From Planococcus citri (lineage: Eukaryota > Arthropoda > Insecta > Hemiptera > Pseudococcidae): a stretch of 64,000 bases of DNA. The translations under genes were made by a program, and so were the position numbers. The DNA lies in the NCBI RefSeq assembly GCF_950023065.1, contig NC_088681.1, forward strand, positions 48,580,836-48,644,835, given 5' to 3'. The notes under the pieces were generated by a model. It ran no database searches. It saw nothing but the letters and a program-made list of their open reading frames with translations, and was not told the DNA's origin. Position 1 is the first letter of the stretch. Each line of letters opens with the position of its first letter. Positions 1-13,779 of this stretch are shown here, piece by piece.

Positions 1-880
1 GTTAAGAGGATTCTTAGCTTTATAATTTTTAATGACGATGTACTGAGACCTACGTGTGTTTTTTTTTTCATTCGTTCGTGTTTTGTTGTACCTTTATAAG
101 GGTTGAAAACTCGACTTTCGAGTGAAAAGCGAGCTTTACTTTTGTGTACTTATCGGCATCGTGTAGGTATGGAAGGGAATGCGAGGAAAGAATTATTGGA
201 AAAAGTTGCAAATTCATTACTGCGTTCAATAACCTACAATCAATTGGTGAGTGTTACCTCTTCGTTATACTCACGAAAGGTAAGGGCAAGAAGCCACAAG
301 TTCTCCATAATAGGGCGGATTGAATTTTTTTAGAACCTATCCTACGTTGAATATGTACTTAGCTTACAAGCTCGTTTTGAAATTGAAAAATGTCTCCTCC
401 CTTTCCTAAAGTTGTTGGAGTTTATGAGATGATAATAATTCTCCATTTTTTGATTTCCTCCCCAACTCGAAAAAAGTTATGTGGGGAGCCCAGTAAATTT
501 TCAAAAAAAAATCAATAAAAACCAGTTTACCCAAATTTTTCCATTTATTTTGCTATATAAGGCCTTTTTTAAGAAGAAATCTCCCTCAGATTCCTAGTCT
601 TTTTGTACATACGTTACCTCAAATTAGGAAAAAATTAAATTAAATATTAAAACTTAAGTATAAAAAATTGCTTGAAAGGTTTTCATTTCTGTCAAACTCT
701 TTTTTAATAATCCCATATGCAATAAAAACCCTCCTATCAGTCCCTCTCGCAACGTTGGACTCCCTTTCAAAACTCATTACCTAGAAAATGGCTGAACAGG
801 TTTCGATGAAACTCTTCACCAATCCTAAGGAATCGTTCATTACGTAACAAGTGGATCTGTTTTCAAACAAATTGTTTACG
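1..880. other. AT-rich non-coding stretch left of satellite A
   Basis: I see no coding exon here. A short open frame at 103-333 has no recognisable motif and no family resemblance. The sequence is AT-rich with poly-T and poly-A runs, and grades into the GAATC/CGTTCG-type repeats after about 820. Confidence 0.5.
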
Positions 881-2030
881 CATTGGCAAATTGATTCAAT
901 TTTCAATGAATTGTTCGTGAAGAGTATCAATTCATTTAAGGGAACCATTCGCGAACGAATTGATTAATTTTTCAATTTATGAATCAATTCGTTCGCGAAT
1001 GATTCACCAAAAATTATTCAATTCGTTCGTGAACGATTCACCAAGAATTGAGTAAATGAAATGAATCGATTCGTTCGTGAACGAGTCTTTTATACGAATC
1101 AATTCGTTCGCGAATGATTTACCAAAAATTGTTCAATTCGTCTGCGAATGATTCACCAAAAATTATTCATTGTGAACGATTCACTAAGAATTTAGTAAAT
1201 GAATCGATTCGTTCGCAAACGAGTCACTTATAAGAACCAATTCGTTCGCGAATGATTTACCAAAAATTATTCAATTTGTTCGTGAATGATTTACCAAGAA
1301 TTGTTCAATTCGTTCGCGAATGATTCACCAAAAGTTATTCAATTTGTTCGTGAACGATTCACCAAGAATTCAGTAAATAAATCGATTCGTTCGCGAACGA
1401 GTCACTTATACGAATCAATATTCAATTCGTTCGCGAATGATTCACCAAAAAGTATTGAATTCGATCATGATCGATTCACCAAGAATTAGGCAAATGAATC
1501 GATTCGTTCGCGAACGAGTCACTTATACTAATCAATTCGTTCGCGAACGAGTCACTTATACGAATCAATTCGTTCGCGAATGATTCACCAAAAATTGTTC
1601 AATTCGTTCGCGAATGATTCTTGTCCATGAATTAAGTAAATGAATTGATTCGTTTGCGAACAAGTCACTTATACGAATCAGTTCGTTCGCGAATGATTCA
1701 TGAAAAATTATTCAATTCGTTCGCGAGCGATTCACCTAGGAATCAATCAATTTGTTAAATCGCCAATTGATTGTGAATGATTCGATTCGATTCACTTCGC
1801 TTGAAAACAGATCAATTCCTAACGATAGTTTCACAAAAAAAAAAAAGCGAATCAATCCTAAATTAATTGATCCGTTTGCGAATGATTCGCCAAGAAATCA
1901 ATCAATTTATTTAATCACCAACCGTTCGTAAATGATTCGATTCGATTGTAAACAAATCGATTGCTATACAAATGTTTCAAAAAAAGTGACTCAATTTGTT
2001 CGTAAAAGATTTGTATTTGATTAAAAGTCG
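880..2030. repeat. Palindromic satellite array A (CGTTCGCGAAYG motif)
   Basis: A tandem, imperfect array in which the core ATTCGTTCGCGAATGATTC recurs roughly every 35-60 bp, joined by short AT-rich linkers such as CACCAAAAATTATTCAATT. The dominant core here ends AATG rather than AACG. Variants include CGTTCGTGAACG, CGTTTGCGAAC and CGTTCGCAAAC, nearly all single C-to-T or G-to-A changes at a CpG. Open frames across it (for example 1286-1489) encode only repeat-derived peptides such as NSFANDSPK and are not genes. Linkers become diverged after about 1750 and the array decays by about 2030. The same core occurs in arrays at 47.0-49.4 kb and 52.9-58.2 kb. Confidence 0.9.
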
Positions 2031-5000
2031 ATCTTCTCACGTATAATGGGCGAGTGTTTTTTTCACTATTTCTTTTCACGTCCATCTTCAATCTTCATTT
2101 TCCAAAATGTTTCCCTAAAAAAAAATGTGGGAAGAAATTGGCTGAAACCATCATTATGAGCAGAATTTTTTTATCAAAATTCTTGTAACCTTTAGAATTA
2201 GAACCATAAAAAAACCAAATAAACAGAAAAAAAATAAAAATAGCAAATAAGAGAATACTTAAGTAAACATGTCAGAAGAAATTTATTGAATGCCGAAATT
2301 ATTCATCCTCCTTAATCCATTTCGTAAGATACTGAATTTTTTTGGAGTTGGCGGTAGAGTGATACTTAGAATAAGGGGAATTCAGTTGAGCCCAGGAATC
2401 TGAAATCCCCAATGATGCTTCTAAAGTGAGAAAATCGATCATTCAGTTACTGATAATTTAATGTCCTCTCCTCTTTCATAAATACCTAAACTGGTCCGAA
2501 AAAATCGTTCACTGCAGTTCACTTTGAGGCATGCTAAATTTGAATTTCGCATGATTTTTATCGAATCGAAAAACTTAGATCCAAGATTTCCCCTCCTCAA
2601 GTAGCCTCAATCGCCCCTCTCACATTTGTTATTGTCAACTTTGAAAACAAAGTAGGAATTTAATTGGTATGTATTTTTAAACTTCTACTCTAAATATCTC
2701 AACAAAATGAAGCCCATTAGAAAAAAAATGAACAATAATTTATCTAAGTATCAATAAAGAACTCGTCCGTACCCTAAAATTTCAATGTTTTTTTCGAAAA
2801 CTACATAAATAGTTGTTTTGGTAGGTATTTCATTATTTATTTTTTTCAGAACAAAAAATCAATTTTGTGGGGCAAATTCAAAGGCACTTGGGATAGGGGG
2901 GCATTTTTATTTTTGAACTAACAACGCACGAATTAAAGAAAATAGGATGAATGTTCTTTTTTACCTATTCTTTTTCGCTGATTCATATTCAAATTTTCAA
3001 TTAGAAATTGTTCTTTCAAGAATGTATGTACCTATACTTATTCGCTGTGTCAGTGTATCTTTGTTGAGGATGTAGAGTGAGGAGGGAGGGGACAAAAGTC
3101 CAGGGTGTTAAATAGTCTTGCTAATTCTGAAAAGCACCTGTCATGCTTTGCATCAAAAAGTTCTTATCAGACTTTAAACTTTTCAACATGCATCCTAAGA
3201 TTTGAAGCATATTCCTTTTTATTCTGCTTCAAGTTATCTATTATCGAAGAAAAGGACTGCATTTTTTGAAGACCATTCATTTTGAATTGAAAGTCATACA
3301 GAATTTTTTTTAGCTTTGTAGGTACTCCTGGAGAGGAGATTTAAGTCCTCAAAGTGGGGGAATTTTCGAGGTACGACCGGAGTGAAGATATGGGTTCTCA
3401 AGGAAGGAGCATTATCCAGGTGAGAAAATATATGTTTCGAATGCTTTCGGAAACGTTTCATTTGAGGTCTTTGGAAGTGTTGATTATAGTTCCAACTTAA
3501 CATTGTAATTTTAGAGTAAATCCCTATCTCTTTACGTTTGAATAAAAGTAAGTATCATGTGCTTGCGCAGTCATAAGTTAGGTACCTACTCGTATTTAAT
3601 CCATCGAATGATAAACACGTATTTAATCCCTAAATCATTCTAAATATTATATTCACTATACTTATTATTTATACCTACCTACTTAATTCTGGTTTATTTA
3701 CTGGCGATGGAATATGTGCTATGAAGTACCTTATTTGCCACAAGAGCTTACATGATAGAAATATATTCGTCGTAATAGGTTTACTATCGCATCGCGTGAC
3801 GAAACTTTTTATTATACGTACTTTTCACCAAGATATAAATATGGTAAAAGTATATGCGGAGCTTATACGGAGCTATAATGAATGCTATCTGCTCTCTAAT
3901 TCAACCCAAACAGTCATCGCGGTTTCAAAAATCGTCGATCACGATCTACGATATACGCGGCGCGACGAACGTCTTATTTAATAAAAGCATCGAGCACGTT
4001 TTCCTTGTTATTTTATATTATTATACGCGAATGATGAGATGAGAGCGAGAATCGAGCAGAAAAACTCGCCGATTCTGTCGGTTTCGCGTCGTCGAGCAAT
4101 TTATATTAAAAAGCCACGGCGCGATGCGAATTTTCTAACGGAAATACTGGCGCTTGGTTATGGGGTTAATTTGTTTCTCGCTTATATATATTACAACTAC
4201 ACAGAGCATTCTCACTAATGACGATAACTATACTGGGACTAGAGAGATATTCATTCAGCGAGTCGCGATCTATCGAAATCCGCGAATAAATTAGATTAAA
4301 ATGCTCGGCTACAAGTCTATGTTATATCCGCGTACATCGCACAACCTCCCCCATATTTCATCCCTTCCCTCGATGAGGTGGTCGATGAGTTGATGTGCGA
4401 GTAAATTTAACGAAAATGACCCAATTTATCCGGCCTGCTGGGCGGATACGGATACGACGGCTACAAAAAAACGAACAAACATCGTAACCAAAGCTAAAGC
4501 ATCGTCGCTCGTTCCATGTTGTGCAGTAATTTGGGATAACTACTAATTAAAAACTTTTAAACAACGAAAAAGCACTACCTCGTGTTGGATTTTCGCTTCG
4601 CGACCCGACCCCGAGAATCGTCTTTCGTCGCGTCGAGCTTTTGTGTACTCGTATAGCTATGTGTACTTAGCTACTTACCGAGCTTTTGTTAATTCGAGCA
4701 GGTGGGTGGGAAAACCTTGACTGGTCTTGTTTGAGGCTGGTTTTCTATACGCTTGTGTCGAGGTTCTCCGATGATGGCGGTTTTGGTCAAATCTCAGATT
4801 ACTGGTAACGTTGAGTCCTGTAAAACGTGAAATTTATGTTTTTAGAATAAAAAAGTACTACCGGAGTGATGTAGTGACTCAAAAACGAAAAATAATCTTG
4901 ATCAAAATACATCATTAATTATGTTGCAGTTTCAGAAAATATTTACAAAAATGCAATTTTTTTCAACTAATTTTCATAGGTGTGATTATTTTTCAAAGAA

Positions 5001-5299
5001 AATGTACTCATCGCAGATAGGAAAAAATTTGAGGTTCTAATTTTGCTAAAATTGCATAATAATGTATATTCTACAAATGAATTTCAGATTGATGGACTGT
5101 CGCAAAAATATGTCAGGGGTTCGAATTAGGTCTAAATTGAGGTTGATAGTGTAATTTGGCGTCTTTCATGATAATATTGCTAGAAAAAAAACATGCAAAA
5201 AAATTAATGAAAATTGACCAAAAAATAAAGAAATGTGATAGGTATACAACTGTGCCTATCATGTTTATGCGTTACTATTCGGTTATTGACTAGTGGTAA
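2031..5299. other. Unique non-coding DNA
   Basis: No exon with a recognisable product. About 3700-4800 is richer in CpG and less repetitive than its surroundings (many CGTCG, GCGAAT and TCGCG words), which would suit conserved or regulatory non-coding DNA, but I can assign no function. Short frames at 3721-3981 and 3854-4042 overlap in different phases and look like chance. Confidence 0.45.
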
Positions 5300-6414
5300 C
5301 ACTGTGTTGTCCTCGAGTGGCAGAGCTAAAGCTCTTTAGGCAGAGCGGACACATGATGCTACGAGAGCTATGGAGGGCATAGTGTGTATTTGAGTCGACG
5401 CGGATACATCTATCTTGGTTAATGTCTGAGTGTTAATTTGTTCTCCTCTTTGCCAGTAATGGTTCAAAGTGTTTTTATGTTAATGTAGCTGTACTTTGTA
5501 CAGTCCTTCATGTCAATGTTTGGTTATCTCGTATAATCTCTTTTTATTGTGTTAAAGTCCGGTTGTTAACTCTATCTCTTAATTTTATGTTAAGGTACGA
5601 GCATTCGCATGCTCTCAGGTACTAGTAGATAATTGCTGTACTTACCGATACTGTGTAATAAATCCCAGTAACAAGGTGTGTAAGCTCTTTATTTCATGGT
5701 ATATGTTATGATATTGATAACTAGAGCTCGGATTTTTATGATTTGTCATATTTTCATTCTTTGCAGAAGATCGCGCATATCCTATGGATTTATGTGAATC
5801 ATACAATTCTGAGTAAAATGAGCCCAACTTGTTAGCGCATATTTTGCATAATTTGGGTATAAATGCATATTTTAGACATTTTAAGCGCATATTCGTCATA
5901 TTTTGGCCATTTTTTCCATTTTTCAGTCATATTTTGGAAATTTTGGCCAAAAAATCCATTTTTGGTAGTACATATTTTTCATTAAAAATTGAAAAAGTGG
6001 AAAAAAACTGAAAAAAAAAACTTTTTTTAATCGATTTACAGTTAACCTAATATTGATTTTTCAAAGTCAATTTTTGAATTTCTTAATTTTCTAGCCTTCT
6101 CTTCACCTTTGAAATGAAAAATCCTTTCTATAGATACCCATATTGATGTTGCATTAAAGTGCATATTTTGTCATAATTTGATCAAAATAAATGCATATTT
6201 TATGCGCATAAAATGATTTTTAAGCGCATAAAAATCCGAGCTCTATTGATAACCAACCACGCTCCAAAGAATCTTCAACCTAGCCAGGCAACCCAGGTAA
6301 AAGTATTCAAGTCAAAGTAGCTATCGTAAGGTAGTCATTCCAGGAAATATCACTATATGTATAAAGGTAAGGAATTATCTCCCTACAGTGGTTAGTAAAA
6401 TCTATATCATATCA
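5300..6414 (+). mobile_element. Probable 5' LTR remnant of a Gypsy-type LTR retrotransposon, split by a hAT-type element
   Basis: The stretch directly left of the primer binding site at 6416 is non-coding, of LTR-like length (about 590 bp once the inserted element at 5722-6245 is removed), and ends in CA one base before the PBS. The left boundary is not proven: a TGTTG at about 5304-5314 is a plausible 5' end, but no second LTR is in the window to delimit it. No gag or pol frame survives downstream. I infer a truncated old copy. Description only; nothing coding remains. Confidence 0.45.
5722..6245. mobile_element. hAT-type non-autonomous element, 524 bp, TSD TTGATAAC
   Basis: The ends are perfect inverted repeats of TAGAGCTCGGATTTTTATG. 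The 8-bp duplication TTGATAAC lies directly outside both ends (5714-5721 and 6246-6253). An 8-bp duplication with a TAGRG terminus is the signature of the hAT superfamily. There is no transposase frame; the interior is AT-rich with many GCGCATATTT and TATGCGCAT words. It interrupts the LTR remnant, so it is the younger insertion. Its ends resemble those of the 2.5 kb element at 55498-58043. Confidence 0.88.
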
Positions 6415-6415
6415 T

Positions 6416-6431
6416 TGGCGCCCAACGTGGG
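6416..6431 (+). other. Primer binding site matching the 3' end of tRNA-Lys
   Basis: TGGCGCCCAACGTGGG is the complement of the 3' acceptor and T-arm end, including CCA, expected of an animal tRNA-Lys. It follows a CA-ending LTR-like sequence with one spacer base. Use of tRNA-Lys is common among Gypsy-class LTR retroelements. After the PBS no gag or pol frame is visible, so the element body is lost or wholly degraded. Confidence 0.6.
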
Positions 6432-7897
6432 TCACTTGGGGGGAAATTTGCCTATAAAACCTCGCTAAAATAGCTTTAAAACGCGAATAAAATACCTACC
6501 ATAATCATTACAAACCAGCAAAAAAATTCAAATTCTGGTAAACTTTTATAAAATTGAATTAAAAACACTGTAAGTACAAGTACATCATCATAAACTAAAG
6601 AAATTTCAATATAATTTGGCAAAAATTTTGTGAGAATGTGTTGAAAAGTTGTCAAGTAAAAGGATGGAAAAGACTAAAAAAAAACGTACAGAATGTTGGG
6701 GAAATTGTACATAAAATTGCTAAAAATGACTTGAAAACATGAATAATGCATTCAAATCCTGAAAATTGAAAAAAAAAATACTTGATAGAATTTTCAGTAA
6801 AATTTGGCGAGATTTCAATAAAATTGGCACTCATGACTCATCGCAGGTAAATTTTGAATGTGTAGTGACTGGTTGAAAAATACATTTTTTTAAAAGTTGA
6901 AAAAAAAGTTGAGATATTAAATTGCTGGAGAAAAGTCAACTTTCGCTGGAGGATCCAAATCGGTTTTAAAAAGGATGCAATTAGGGGGGAGGAGGTAACT
7001 TGGATTTATGTACAAATTAATTTTTAGATTTTTCATCTCGAGTTATTCTGTCTTTTCCGTCTTCGCTCAAATGTCCATAATACACATGCGAATTAGTGGT
7101 TTTTCACTGATCAATAAAACTAAATTGAACACGTGAAAAATCGAAGGGAGTCAAATGTTTCACTTTAAACAAGCCGATATCTGAAACCAAATTTCGGTGG
7201 CCAGTATTAATCCTTACCGGACATAAAAAAGTACGGTATTTGCCAAATTCGAAAAATCAACGTGTTTTTTCCAAATTTTAAATCAAAAATCGATAATAGG
7301 TAAATGAGAAATTATTGAATATTTTTCAACAACTTTTTTTTTTCAATTTGTGGTGCTTTTAAAACTTTTACTTCTGTATTATAGAAGGAGTTTCAACGAT
7401 GTTTTATGCAATATTCTTGCTCAATTTGGTTGAATTTTACATCAATTTCATTACTTTTTGGTAATATTAAATGATATAAATGTCTTTTTGAAGCATTTTA
7501 CTTTATGTATTTTGATACGTTTTGGTACATTTTCTTGCATTTTTGGCAAAAATTTTACCAACATTTTATTTCCTTTTTTATTATTATTTTTTAAAATTAA
7601 TTATTTAGTTTCACAGTAGCCGAGTATTGCAAAAATTCAAAGTCGGTAACGCTGAATATTTGAGTATGGAGAGTCAGAGGGAATAAACATAAAGATATTA
7701 TCTACTCAAAATTGGATGTGAGTGAGCGAACACCACTAAAACAAACTTTGAACGAATGTGTTGCCTTTTTTTGAAGAGGCTTTCTACATTGAGAACTGAG
7801 CAAAATATGGTCGTTTGAGTGTTTGCATAGTTTGCAAATTGAGGAAATTATAAATTATTTTTTAGCAAAAAATCACACTAAAGAAAAAGGAAGTATA
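6432..7897. other. AT-rich non-coding DNA after the PBS
   Basis: Low-complexity A/T sequence dominated by AAAATT and TTGAAAA words, resembling that at 60.8-61.8 kb. It may include the degraded leader of the LTR element. I see no coding region. Confidence 0.4.
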
Positions 7898-8078
7898 CGT
7901 TTCCAAGCTGCACTAAGTCCATTTTCAAGGTTTCGGAGGTTGCAACTCCATATAGCATGAAGTCGCAGCCCAAAATGGCTGATTTTTTGATATATTGTGT
8001 CCAAGGGTCTTGGCTACAACATATCAAAAAATCAGCCAATTTGGATAATTTCTCGTTTCCTGGTGCAGTTTGGAAACG
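7898..8078. repeat. Small foldback (inverted repeat) sequence
   Basis: Outer arms at 7898-7913 and 8063-8078 pair (CGTTTCCAAGCTGCAC against the complement of GTGCAGTTTGGAAACG, one mismatch). Inner arms GGCTGATTTTTTGATAT (7977-7993) and ATATCAAAAAATCAGCC (8021-8037) pair perfectly. It is a MITE-like hairpin; I could not identify a target-site duplication. Confidence 0.65.
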
Positions 8079-11000
8079 TGTGCTTCAAATATATATGGAT
8101 ATAAAATTGGACCGAACATTGAAAAATGGGGAAATTATATTGTGGTACTTCTCCTTCTAGCCTGCAACTGAAATTTCAAACATTTTTGCAGCGCCAAGTG
8201 TAGGAAAAAAAGTTTTAAAAATCGCAAGTTTGTCAGGTTATTTTTTGTACCACTATAACTTTCTCATTCCCCTGCCAACTTTAATTTTCATCAAGATTGG
8301 TCGAACATATTTTCAAAGAAGTAAAATCCTGAAGAAAACCAAACAATTTTTTAGTACATATATTTTTCAAGTTTTTTTTTAAAAAAAAGTGTCAAAAATT
8401 ATCCTTAAAAAAATCATAGTTTTTTAAAAAAATCTTATAAATGGTAAAATCGTTTTTTGTTCGAAAAAAAATTAATGTTGGCTCAATTCTTCATAACCTG
8501 TCGAGGTCAATGACTTTGAGGAAGAGATTAATGACCTTGAGGGAGGGATCAATGACCTTAATTGAAAAGTCAATGTCAATACGGTTCAGGATAGGTGCCC
8601 TCCAGAAGTAGGTTAGTACCAAACTAGAAAACAAAAGAAAGTCCCACCACTTTCAACCTTCTTCCTGTGAACCTTATGACAGGTGTTCAAATTGGTACCG
8701 AAAATGGGGTCCTTTTCTACCTTATACCTCTTACTATTTTGGAATGACAATCAACAAAGGAGCCTTAAGGAATGCTACGTATAACAAATTTCCTGAAATT
8801 CGATGCATTGGAACAATTTTGTAAAACAGAACGAAATCACTCAAAAATCAAACATACTTGTAGTTTTGGAAAATCAACCAGATCAGTACAAACGTGAGTA
8901 TAAGATTTGAAAAAAATTCTGATGCATTGTTAAGTAAGTACATACATTTTTGAGGTGCTTTATTGAAAAAAAAAAGGAAACAAAATCATTCGAAAATGAA
9001 TATTAGGTACCTATCCACCTACGAAAAAGATTTGTAAGTACATGAAAAAGAACATTTCGAGTCACGATTCGATGTTACTCCATTTAGAAAAATACAAATT
9101 TTTGAGGACTGGTTCAATATAACGTCAAAATTTTTCACCATCATTCTGGTAGAGGAATATTGTGCAACATTTTTATTACCTACCCAAAATGTCATCTTTT
9201 TATTGCTAAATTCGATTTTTGAAGACAAAGTTTGTGCAGAATTTTTTATTCCTTTGAAAAAATTAAAAATTCCAAACTGCTTTATCATGATATCTACCTA
9301 CCCATCTATCTACCTACCTACCTCCCTATTTCACCAAAAGAAGAGTCCTTGGAAACAAATACCTACCCAGAAATCTATGCCTTACTACTCATCTAACGGT
9401 TCATCAATTTTCTCGATTTTTCCAGATTTCTGTAGAAAAGGTCGGAAAATGAGCCCCGTTTCAAAACCTTTTCCCACCACATTGAGTTTCTGAACAAAAA
9501 GAGAAATCATTATATGTAATTATATTTCCTGCTGTTTCGCCCCTACCTATTTCGAAAAATTCGTTGATTTGCAAAATTTAATCAACTTCTGATGTGTTTT
9601 ACATATTTTCCTGAACGAAAACATTCTTCATGAGCTGCCTTCAACTTTAAAAACAAATATCCTAAGATTTTCAGTGTGCCCATGGAATATTACGAATGAT
9701 AATGATCTCGGCTCAATTATACATATCTCCAAGTCCAACAATACGACTAAAGATATCTTATTCCATTCCACCATAAGCTAATGGAATACCCATAGAAACC
9801 CGATACTGCCAGAAGAAACGTTATTACTGTGCCAATGAAATACGTCACCAACTCTCACTATAAAATAATAATTATGTGTAATTCCATTGGTATAGGTACT
9901 AGAAAATACACACAGATAGATCACAATAACCGTATTGATTTCTCAATATGAATGACGTTCAGTAATACCACACCTCCGTCCCATAATACTAGGAGATAAT
10001 ATACAAAATTACGAAGCTCGACTACAAAACAGACTATATAGGCAGTAGGCATCAATCATCGTACATCTCTTGTCATTACAGCAGTCAAATTATGAAACGC
10101 GCCGATAAGCAAGCAGAAGATTAAAATATTCTATCGCACAGTTTGCTTCGAAGATTCGTCTGATGCTTAAATCGCACTATCTTCGTCTTACACGAAGAGT
10201 CGAAGACGAACGTCGATGAAGGAGGAAACCTTCGCGGAGGAGCGTTTTCTGGAGCGCGTAAACCTATCAATATTGGCACCGGAATTAGATTCTTTTTCGA
10301 ATCACACGTTGAAAATTTTTACACCAGTAGACATAGGGATGAAAAGTTTTTTTTTTCAGAAACCTACGGCGTGGGTAGTTTTTTCTTTTTATCTCTAGGT
10401 AGGACGAATTCACATAGCAACCACCTAGATCTGTCTATCTAATTGCTCACCTAATAAGTCCCTATTGGTTTTTGTTATTCATTCATGCGAATAAAACTCA
10501 TTTATGCAAGAAGAGAAGAGGCGAGAGAGGAATTTTACACCAAGATATTTAATGCCTACCAAACACCAAAAAGATTACTTCCCAATACAAAAACTAAAAG
10601 GTTTTCAATTACTCACAAAAGCACGAACATGTACCACGTATAAAGAGTTAAAGGCCGTCATCGACGACGACAAACTTTACTCGAAGATTAATCGCAAATT
10701 AAAGCGACGAAAGATGAGATGAATATTTAGAAAATCCGAATTGACATTTTAATAATCATAAAACACACAAACTCGGTTACTCGAGAATACTGGCAAACTT
10801 TGTGTACAAAGAAAGTATAACCTCTCCGGCATTCTTCCTTTCGCAGGTTCGTTAATAAAGCGGAAAAGCGAACGAGAAACGATACGGAGGGTGAAAAATA
10901 CGCATTAAGTATACACAACGACCGAGCAGGCAGACAAGAATATCTTAACGAGCTGCAGCCATCGATTTCAATTTCACATCGCCGATATTATTCATAAAAT

Positions 11001-12110
11001 CAACGAATTGTGTACTTATTACGAAAAAAAAAAGTACACAAGAAAAGAAAAATATACCAAGTTGTATATTATACGAGTCAGAAAAGTAGGTAGGTAGCGT
11101 ACCCATCGATGATTTGCATTTATAACAAAAAACTTTATATTTCGTTTTAATATAATAACAAGTTTACCAACGCGGCCGAAGAGAACTTTATACTTATGCG
11201 AAAAGATGGCAACCGAGAGGCAAAAAAAATTGTCAAGTAAAATATGAAAAAGTTACCGGCGCGAATAACTCAATGAACCTCCGGGGAATGGTTACAGAAT
11301 TTTAAAATATCTTCAGCTGGTTATGTAGTGCACTGGTACACATCTTCTGTTCGGCATCACTCTTCTCTTTTTTCTTTTTTTTTACTCTCGCATTTTTTAA
11401 GGTTCTTTTTTCTGTAGGTATCGACCTTTGAAATCGTATACCTTACCTGCCTGCCTATCTACACATACAAACTACGGAGGTGAAAAATAAAAAGTTTTTT
11501 ACGTTGATATGAAAAGCATGGCACTTCTGACAACGAAAACGTCAAGGTTATTACGTTTCTTGGGCCTTTGAATTTTTCAACGAGATGAAATTTACGTATG
11601 TATTTCATTCATGTAACTTAGTATATGCCTTTTGCCTTAGGCGACAGACGGTGACAAATTTCAACTTGGAAATATGTTAAAGATGTATAAAAATAGGTAG
11701 ACTTGGGCTCATGAAATTCAGCTTACTATACATATGAAATGGAGCTATTTCTTTTGTCGACTCATTTATTCGAATCTAATACAACGGGTCACAATGCCAT
11801 TCAGAGCATTTTTTGTAGCATCAAAGTGATGATGTTTTCAACAACGTGCGTTTCAATCTTCATTTTTTGCAGCCTTGAGGCGTGAAATTAGCTCGAAAGG
11901 TCACTTTTTCCATGTTGAAATCGAAATGTTAAAGTGCTCGAGTTTTTCTCATCCTGAAACTTGCGTTTTTTTGTTATTTTAAATCTCATTTTGAAATTTT
12001 TTTTGCAAGAAAAGCGTCGTCATGACAATTTTTTTCAAATTCTTGTCTTGAAAGTTGAAACTGGAGATTTTCAAATTTAAATCACTCATTTTAAATTCAC
12101 ACAAATGACC
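8079..12110. other. Unique non-coding DNA
   Basis: No supported gene. About 8506-8575 holds three imperfect copies of an ATCAATGACCTTGAGG-like word. About 9290-9370 holds a TACC/TATC-rich microsatellite. Stretches near 10.0-11.3 kb are CpG-richer and non-repetitive, with short basic open frames (10216-10398 and 10504-10722) that match no family I recognise. GTAGGTAGGTAG occurs near 11086. Confidence 0.4.
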
Positions 12111-12119
12111 AAAAATTAC

Positions 12120-12415
12120 TCCAAACATACAAATATTACTGTAATATTACCAAATTACCAGTAATTTACCAGTAATTTACCAGAAATTACCAGTAGTTTA
12201 CCAGAAAATTACCAGTAATTACCAGTTGTTTATCAAAAAATTACTAGTAATTTACCAAAAAAAATTGCCACCATTACCAGTAATTTACCAGAAAATTACC
12301 AACTATTTATCAAGAAGTTACCAGTAATTTACCCAAAAAAATTACCGGTAGTTTACTAGAAAAATTACCAGTAATTCATCAAAAATTAATAGTATCTATG
12401 TAATTTACCAATAGT
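12120..12415. repeat. TTACCAGTAA minisatellite
   Basis: A run of more than a dozen imperfect copies of TTACCAGTAATTTACCAGAAAA-type units, 10-20 bp each, with substitutions such as ATTACCAACTATTTATCA. It begins near ATTACTGTAATATTACC and ends near AATTTACCAATAG. Confidence 0.8.
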
Positions 12416-13771
12416 ATTGATGGAGAGGTCAGGAACTCAGCAGATATTTTTCTAAGTTGCCAGAAGTCTGGATAAATATGTGACTGTGACTACCTAATTT
12501 CAACAGAATGTTTTCAAGCTTCCTTGAGTCTTGCAAAATTTCAAAAAGTCATCTTTAGAGATCATAATTTTAGTAGTTTATTGATACAAGTCCAACATGG
12601 GTAAACCATGTACCTATCTACATACATATGTACCTAATTGTAAGAATGTAAGTATCTAAAAGTTTACTTCAGCATAAATTAAAATGTCAGAAATTGGTCA
12701 TTTTCTCAAAGCTTTTGGAAGTCCAACGTTGAGTTATGGCTCGTGTGTGATATCCATAGTGGAGTCATTAGGCACCCACGCCTGAAGAAACTCGATAAAT
12801 TAACCTCCTCTAAAAATCCAGCGTAAAAAGGTGAAAATTTAAATAACTGCCTATGAAAATAAATTAATTACGATATCAAACCCAAACACACAACACCCAC
12901 AAGCGTTATAACGTAAAACGAAGTTGAAAAAAAAATAGGGGCACATCGCTAGCAAACGCAAAACCCCTACATTATTAATTCACTCGATTCTTCTTTCGAT
13001 TAACATGGAAAAGCCGTTGTGTGTGGAGGATATTTTCATGTATAGTAAACATATCGTATAGTTCATTGTCTGCCCGTTGAATAGCAATATTACACGTAGT
13101 TTTTCATCGCAAGCCTATTCTTATCAGATCGAAACGAGCGCGAAAATTATATTAATAAATGCCAAAGCCGCCCTATATGTACATTAGACTTGCGTAGGTT
13201 GTGGTTCTTTAAGGGTATGGAAGGGTAAGTTAATGTGTATCAATATATTATACACTATACTGAGTCTCTCGTGTAGATATATTCTAAATACTGTTGTTGG
13301 TATAGTAGAGCACCCAACACATCGTTTATATAATATGTACCTACAGGGAAGAGGAAGACTGAAATGGTATGTGGAAAAGAGCACCGGGGGAGAAATTGTA
13401 AATATTTCATCTTTTACTAAAATGCTTTTGCTTTCATATTAAATTCGTGTGGTTTCTGAATTGCGATGTAGAGGCGAAGTCTGCATGTGAGATATATAGA
13501 AGAAGTATGTGTTTCCTTGTTTTAGTGACAGCTGAGTGAATACGCAGTAATATGTACAACAATTTTATGAAATTAAGTATGTCTTTGTACTCGTGACAGA
13601 TGCAGGATAGTTCTTAAAAGGTCTAGTTTCTTTTACAGAATACACGAACAACTCATTGTGGATTTATACCTACACTTTGGGTTATGAAGTTGAAAGCAGT
13701 CAAATGCCTTTGTTGGTAGAAGTGAATATTATACAGAACGTTTTAGTTGAGTGCACCCCCTTCTCTTTAGT
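12416..13771. other. Unique non-coding DNA
   Basis: No supported exon. Open frames on both strands at 13184-13442 overlap each other and carry no recognisable motif. The sequence is moderately CpG-rich around 13.0-13.4 kb. Confidence 0.4.
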
Positions 13772-13779
13772 GGTGCTAT

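Noticed and set aside
1286..1489. Short repetitive peptide gene (NSFANDSPK repeats)
   Set aside because: Encoded by the palindromic satellite unit; similar peptides come from array C in several frames.
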